Shown here one piece after another: positions 61,197 through 64,000 of a DNA stretch of 64,000 nt. A program made the translations under genes and the position numbers. Source of the DNA: Pseudomonadota bacterium (GTDB lineage Bacteria; Desulfobacterota; Desulfovibrionia; Desulfovibrionales; Desulfomicrobiaceae); contig JAHIQM010000020.1 in the NCBI GenBank assembly GCA_018902545.1, positions 1 through 64,000 on the forward strand. The letters run 5' to 3'. The notes below the pieces were generated by a model, which was not told where the DNA came from, did no database searches, and saw only the letters and a program-made list of their open reading frames with translations. Numbering within the stretch: position 1 is the first letter of the stretch; every line of letters begins with the position of its first letter.

Positions 61197-61991
61197 TTAG
61201 ACGAAAAAGGAGAACAGGGCCGCGAGCCCGCAGTAAAGGGGAAGGGTGAAAAGCAGGCTGTCGATGCGGTCCAGAATGCCTCCATGTCCGGGAAGAATCT
61301 TGCCCGAATCCTTGACTCCGCGCCAGCGTTTCAGGGCGGATTCAAAAAAATCCCCGAACTGCGCGGCGATGTTCAGGCCCGCTCCGAGCAGAGCGAAGCT
61401 TGTCCAGTGCGCGGCGCCAAAAGCAACGCCTATGGCGGTGCAGACAATGACACTCAGGCACAGGCCGCCCAGGCTGCCGGCCCATGTTTTCTTGGGGCTC
61501 ACCGACGGCCATATCTTGGGGCCGCCGATATGGCTTCCCGCGTAATAGGCCCCGGTGTCGGCAGCGAAGGTGGTCAAGAGGACGAGCCCGATCTCCGGTG
61601 CGGACATGGTTCGGAACAGGCGCAGGATGAAGGGCAGGTAGAGCAGGCCGAAGAGAAGGATCTGGCAGTCCTTGAACGCATCGGGGGATTTGCCTCGGTC
61701 ATGGGCGATGAGAAAGGCAAGGGCCGCAACCAGCATGGCCAGACAGACAAGGGCCGTTCCAGACCAGCTGAGCGGTGCCCAGATCATGCCCAGGGCCAGG
61801 AGCAGACCCATGGTTTTCCATACGGGCTTGTCGCGGCCGGGCCAGAACATGGCGTAGAATTCCATGAGCCCCAGGCCCGCCACGGCCGTGATGGCCAAAC
61901 TCAGGACCGGGTCGCCGCTGTAGATGGCCCAGCCCAGCAAGGGCAGGAGCAGCAGGGAGGTCAGGACGCGCTGAACATGGGGGCTCATCAT
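61197..61991 (-). CDS. cdsA: Phosphatidate cytidylyltransferase
   Basis: The 264-residue integral membrane enzyme makes CDP-diacylglycerol from phosphatidate and CTP, with about eight helices. The C-terminal family signature is SALKRWRGVKDSGKILPGHGGILDRIDSL, and SPKKTWAGSLGG is the conserved inner loop. It overlaps uppS by ATGA and is 9 bp from dxr. Its product feeds phosphatidylglycerol and, through Cls at 13-14 kb, cardiolipin. Confidence 0.96.
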   Translation of the reverse strand: MMSPHVQRVLTSLLLLPLLGWAIYSGDPVLSLAITAVAGLGLMEFYAMFWPGRDKPVWKTMGLLLALGMIWAPLSWSGTALVCLAMLVAALAFLIAHDRGKSPDAFKDCQILLFGLLYLPFILRLFRTMSAPEIGLVLLTTFAADTGAYYAGSHIGGPKIWPSVSPKKTWAGSLGGLCLSVIVCTAIGVAFGAAHWTSFALLGAGLNIAAQFGDFFESALKRWRGVKDSGKILPGHGGILDRIDSLLFTLPLYCGLAALFSFFV

Positions 61992-62689
61992 GCGGGCTTC
62001 TCTCCGGTGGTCCCGAAGCGGCGCTGGCGGGACGCATAGTCTTCAAGGGCCGCGTGCAGCTCGGGAACATGAAAGTCCGGCCAGGCCACATCGGTGAAAT
62101 AGAACTCGCTGTAGGCGCTCTGGAAGAGCAGGTAATTGCTCAGCCTGAGCTCGCCGCTGGTACGCAGAATCAGGTCCGGATCGGGCATGCCCGCAGTGTA
62201 GAGCTGGTCCGCGAACATCTCTTCGGTCAGGCTTTCCGGTTTGACCTGCTTGCGCAGCAGGGCCTGGCAGGCGCGCAGGATCTCATGCCTGCCCGAGTAG
62301 TTGAGGGCCAGGTTCAGGTTCATGGCCGAGCAGCCGGAGGTCTTGTCCATGGCGTGACGCAGCACCTGCCGGGTGGCCAGGGGCAGCTCGCCGATATCCC
62401 CGAGCACGTTCAGACGGATGGACTGCTCCAGCAGCGAGGGTAGCTCCTGTCCCAGGAAATCCTTGAGCAGGGTGAACAGAAAGCCGACCTCCTGCTTGGG
62501 ACGTGACCAGTTTTCCTTGGAGAAGGTGTAGAAAGTCAGATAGGGAATGCCGATCTTTCGGCACTCCCTGACAATTTCGCGGGCGGTTTCGGTGCCGGCC
62601 CTGTGTCCGGCGCTGCGGTCAAGGCCCCGGGCGCGGGCCCAGCGACCATTGCCGTCCATGATGATGGCGAGGTGTTTGAGTGGTGGCAT
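61988..62689 (-). CDS. uppS: Undecaprenyl diphosphate synthase (cis-prenyltransferase)
   Basis: The 233-residue enzyme extends farnesyl diphosphate with isopentenyl units to C55 for peptidoglycan and polysaccharide carriers. The catalytic start is LAIIMDGNGRWARARGLDRSAGHRAG (Asp in MDGNGRWA). Later blocks TFYTFSKENWSRP and DLILRTSGELRLSNYLLFQSAYSEF are invariant. It overlaps cdsA by 4 bp and begins 9 bp after frr ends. Confidence 0.97.
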   Translation of the reverse strand: MPPLKHLAIIMDGNGRWARARGLDRSAGHRAGTETAREIVRECRKIGIPYLTFYTFSKENWSRPKQEVGFLFTLLKDFLGQELPSLLEQSIRLNVLGDIGELPLATRQVLRHAMDKTSGCSAMNLNLALNYSGRHEILRACQALLRKQVKPESLTEEMFADQLYTAGMPDPDLILRTSGELRLSNYLLFQSAYSEFYFTDVAWPDFHVPELHAALEDYASRQRRFGTTGEKPA

Positions 62690-62698
62690 GGATTGAAT

Positions 62699-63253
62699 CT
62701 AGATCTCCATGATTTCCTTTTCTTTCTCGACCAGGGCGGCGTCGGCCTTTTTCACGAACAGGTCGGTGGTCTTCTGCACCTCGTCCTGGGATTTGTGCAG
62801 ATCGTCCTCGCTGATCTCCTTGGCGGTGTGCATCTTCTTCAGGACGTCGTTGACGTCCCGGCGCACGTTGCGGATGGCGACCTTGGCCTCTTCAGTGTAT
62901 TTTTTGGCCATTTTGACCAAGTCTTTGCGGCGCTCTTCGGTCAGGACCGGAATGTTGATGCGGATGGCGCGACCGTCGTTGATGGGGGTCAGGCCCAGGT
63001 CCGACTTCATGATGGCTTTTTCAATGCTGTTGAAAGCGTTGCGATCCCACGGAGCGATGGAGATGGTGCGGCTGTCGGGGATGGAAACGGACGCGACCTG
63101 ATTGAGCGGGGTCGGGGTGCCGTAGTACTCGACCCGGATGCTGTCCACCAGGGCTGTGGAGGCCCGTCCGGTGCGCAGCTTAGAGAAATCCTTTTCCAGA
63201 CTGTCGATGCTTTTCTGCATCCTGTTCGTGCAATCCTGAGTTTGCTTTTCCAT
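62699..63253 (-). CDS. frr: Ribosome recycling factor
   Basis: The 184-residue protein splits post-termination ribosomes with EF-G. It has the two-domain, helix-bundle layout, with [30 protein letters not shown] and [26 protein letters not shown]. The ATG at 63253 (MEKQTQDC) has AAGGAGAATG upstream; the longer open frame continues only as pyrH overlap. It follows pyrH by 1 bp. Confidence 0.97.
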   Translation of the reverse strand: MEKQTQDCTNRMQKSIDSLEKDFSKLRTGRASTALVDSIRVEYYGTPTPLNQVASVSIPDSRTISIAPWDRNAFNSIEKAIMKSDLGLTPINDGRAIRINIPVLTEERRKDLVKMAKKYTEEAKVAIRNVRRDVNDVLKKMHTAKEISEDDLHKSQDEVQKTTDLFVKKADAALVEKEKEIMEI

Positions 63254-63254
63254 G

Positions 63255-63974
63255 TCATTCTCCTTGAACGATTGTTCCGATTTCCTCGCCCCTGACCATC
63301 CGCTGGATGTTGCCGGGCACAAAGAGATTGAAGACCCCGATGGGGAGTTTGTTGTCCATGCACAGGGATATGGCCGCCGAGTCCATGACCCGCAGGCGCC
63401 GCTGCAGCACGTCCAGATAGGTCAACTTGGTGAACATGACCGCGTCGGGGTGCTTTTCGGGATCCTTGTCGTAGACGCCGTTGACCCTGGTAGCCTTGAG
63501 GATGGCCTCGCACTTGAGTTCCATGGCCCGCAGCGCCGCCGCCGTGTCCGTGGTGAAATAGGGGATGCCCGTGCCGGCGGCGCAGATGACTACGCGGCCC
63601 TTTTCCAGGTGCCGGATGGCGCGGCGGCGGATGTAGGGTTCGGCGACTTCCTTCATGTCGATGGCGGTCATGACGCGGGTCGTGATGCCAAGTTTCTCCA
63701 GGGCGTCCTGCACGGCCAGGGCGTTCATGACCGTGGCAAGCATGCCCATGTAGTCGGCCGAGGCGCGGTCCATGCCTTTGGAAGAGACGGAAATGCCGCG
63801 AAAAATGTTGCCGCCGCCGATGACCATGCTGAGCTGCACGCCCATGGAAGCCGCTTCGGCCAGTTCGCGACAGATGGACTGGATGGTCTGGGGCTCGATG
63901 CCGAAGCCCTGCTCTCCGGCCAGGGCCTCTCCGCTCAGCTTGAGCATCACTCTGCCGTATCGGAGTTTTTCCAT
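63255..63974 (-). CDS. pyrH: UMP kinase
   Basis: The 239-residue amino-acid-kinase-family enzyme phosphorylates UMP to [24 protein letters not shown] and [14 protein letters not shown] with later [19 protein letters not shown] are the family blocks. This completes the usual tsf-pyrH-frr-uppS-cdsA-dxr-rseP order; tsf and rpsB would be expected just beyond the right edge. The last 26 bases of the window are its leader. Confidence 0.96.
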   Translation of the reverse strand: MEKLRYGRVMLKLSGEALAGEQGFGIEPQTIQSICRELAEAASMGVQLSMVIGGGNIFRGISVSSKGMDRASADYMGMLATVMNALAVQDALEKLGITTRVMTAIDMKEVAEPYIRRRAIRHLEKGRVVICAAGTGIPYFTTDTAAALRAMELKCEAILKATRVNGVYDKDPEKHPDAVMFTKLTYLDVLQRRLRVMDSAAISLCMDNKLPIGVFNLFVPGNIQRMVRGEEIGTIVQGE

Positions 63975-64000
63975 TGGGTACCTCTGGGTAAGCGGTGAAC

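Overview
The window looks like chromosome from a Gram-negative, motile, anaerobic sulfate reducer of the Desulfovibrionales, probably Desulfomicrobium-like. The pointers are dsrC, the siroheme-dependent heme route (ahbC, hemB, ahbD and an Ahb decarboxylase subunit), futalosine-type menaquinone synthesis (mqnE), an aldehyde:ferredoxin oxidoreductase, an orphan heterodisulfide-reductase-like Fe-S protein, and moderately GC-rich, compact gene layout with many ATGA/GTGA overlaps. The genus is inferred; no rRNA is present. No insertion sequence, phage, CRISPR array, tRNA or rRNA was seen.

Layout. 1-2.6 kb: 5' end of an AOR gene, an unrecognised protein, RlpA and IHF. 2.8-5.2 kb: radical SAM protein coupled to rimO. 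5.3-8.5 kb: rpsA, mqnE and a 47-residue membrane protein. 8.6-12.1 kb: glgB-malQ glucan operon ending in a bidirectional terminator shared with dsrC. 12.6-13.1 kb: two tiny Cys-rich proteins upstream of dsrC. 13.2-16.9 kb: cardiolipin synthase, a PAS protein without a kinase ATPase domain, and lipocalin. 17.1-23.0 kb: RND efflux pair, ICMT/NnrU-like membrane protein and glycosyltransferase in a tightly coupled run. 23.0-25.7 kb: Fe-S CCG protein, MarC protein and EamA transporter. 25.8-30.0 kb: a Zra-type metal-stress locus (ZraP-like, SHOCT, sensor kinase, sigma-54 activator) with a near-consensus sigma-54 promoter. 30.1-36.1 kb: BMP-type nucleoside ABC importer plus cytosine deaminase, separated by a duplicated hairpin repeat. 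36.6-40.2 kb: NagZ, HIT, UbiA and VTT/DedA proteins. 40.3-46.2 kb: fructokinase, sucrose-phosphate synthase, sucrose phosphatase and amylosucrase. 46.7-51.2 kb: ahbC-hemB-ahbD-ahbA/B-rpe. 51.3-54.4 kb: Yip1/zinc-ribbon protein with a tiny coupled ORF, and asnB. 54.5-58.1 kb: fliS-fliD and flagellin with a sigma-28 promoter. 58.2-64 kb: pyrH-frr-uppS-cdsA-dxr-rseP-tsaB.

How they fit together. The sucrose operon can both make sucrose (SPS plus SPP) and convert it to alpha-1,4-glucan and recyclable fructose (amylosucrase plus fructokinase). GlgB and MalQ elsewhere in the window can branch and remodel such glucan. The ahb/hemB cluster supplies heme from siroheme, which the dissimilatory sulfite reductase also uses, and DsrC is the sulfur carrier of that pathway. 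The last block is housekeeping (nucleotide, translation, isoprenoid, phospholipid and envelope-stress genes).

The least explained items are the nested inverted repeats around the dsrC -35 box, the two small Cys-rich genes upstream of dsrC, the structured leader of the nucleoside importer, the 57-codon ORF coupled to the Yip1 gene, and the AT-rich stretch before the sucrose operon, which holds a strong promoter and possibly a small RNA.
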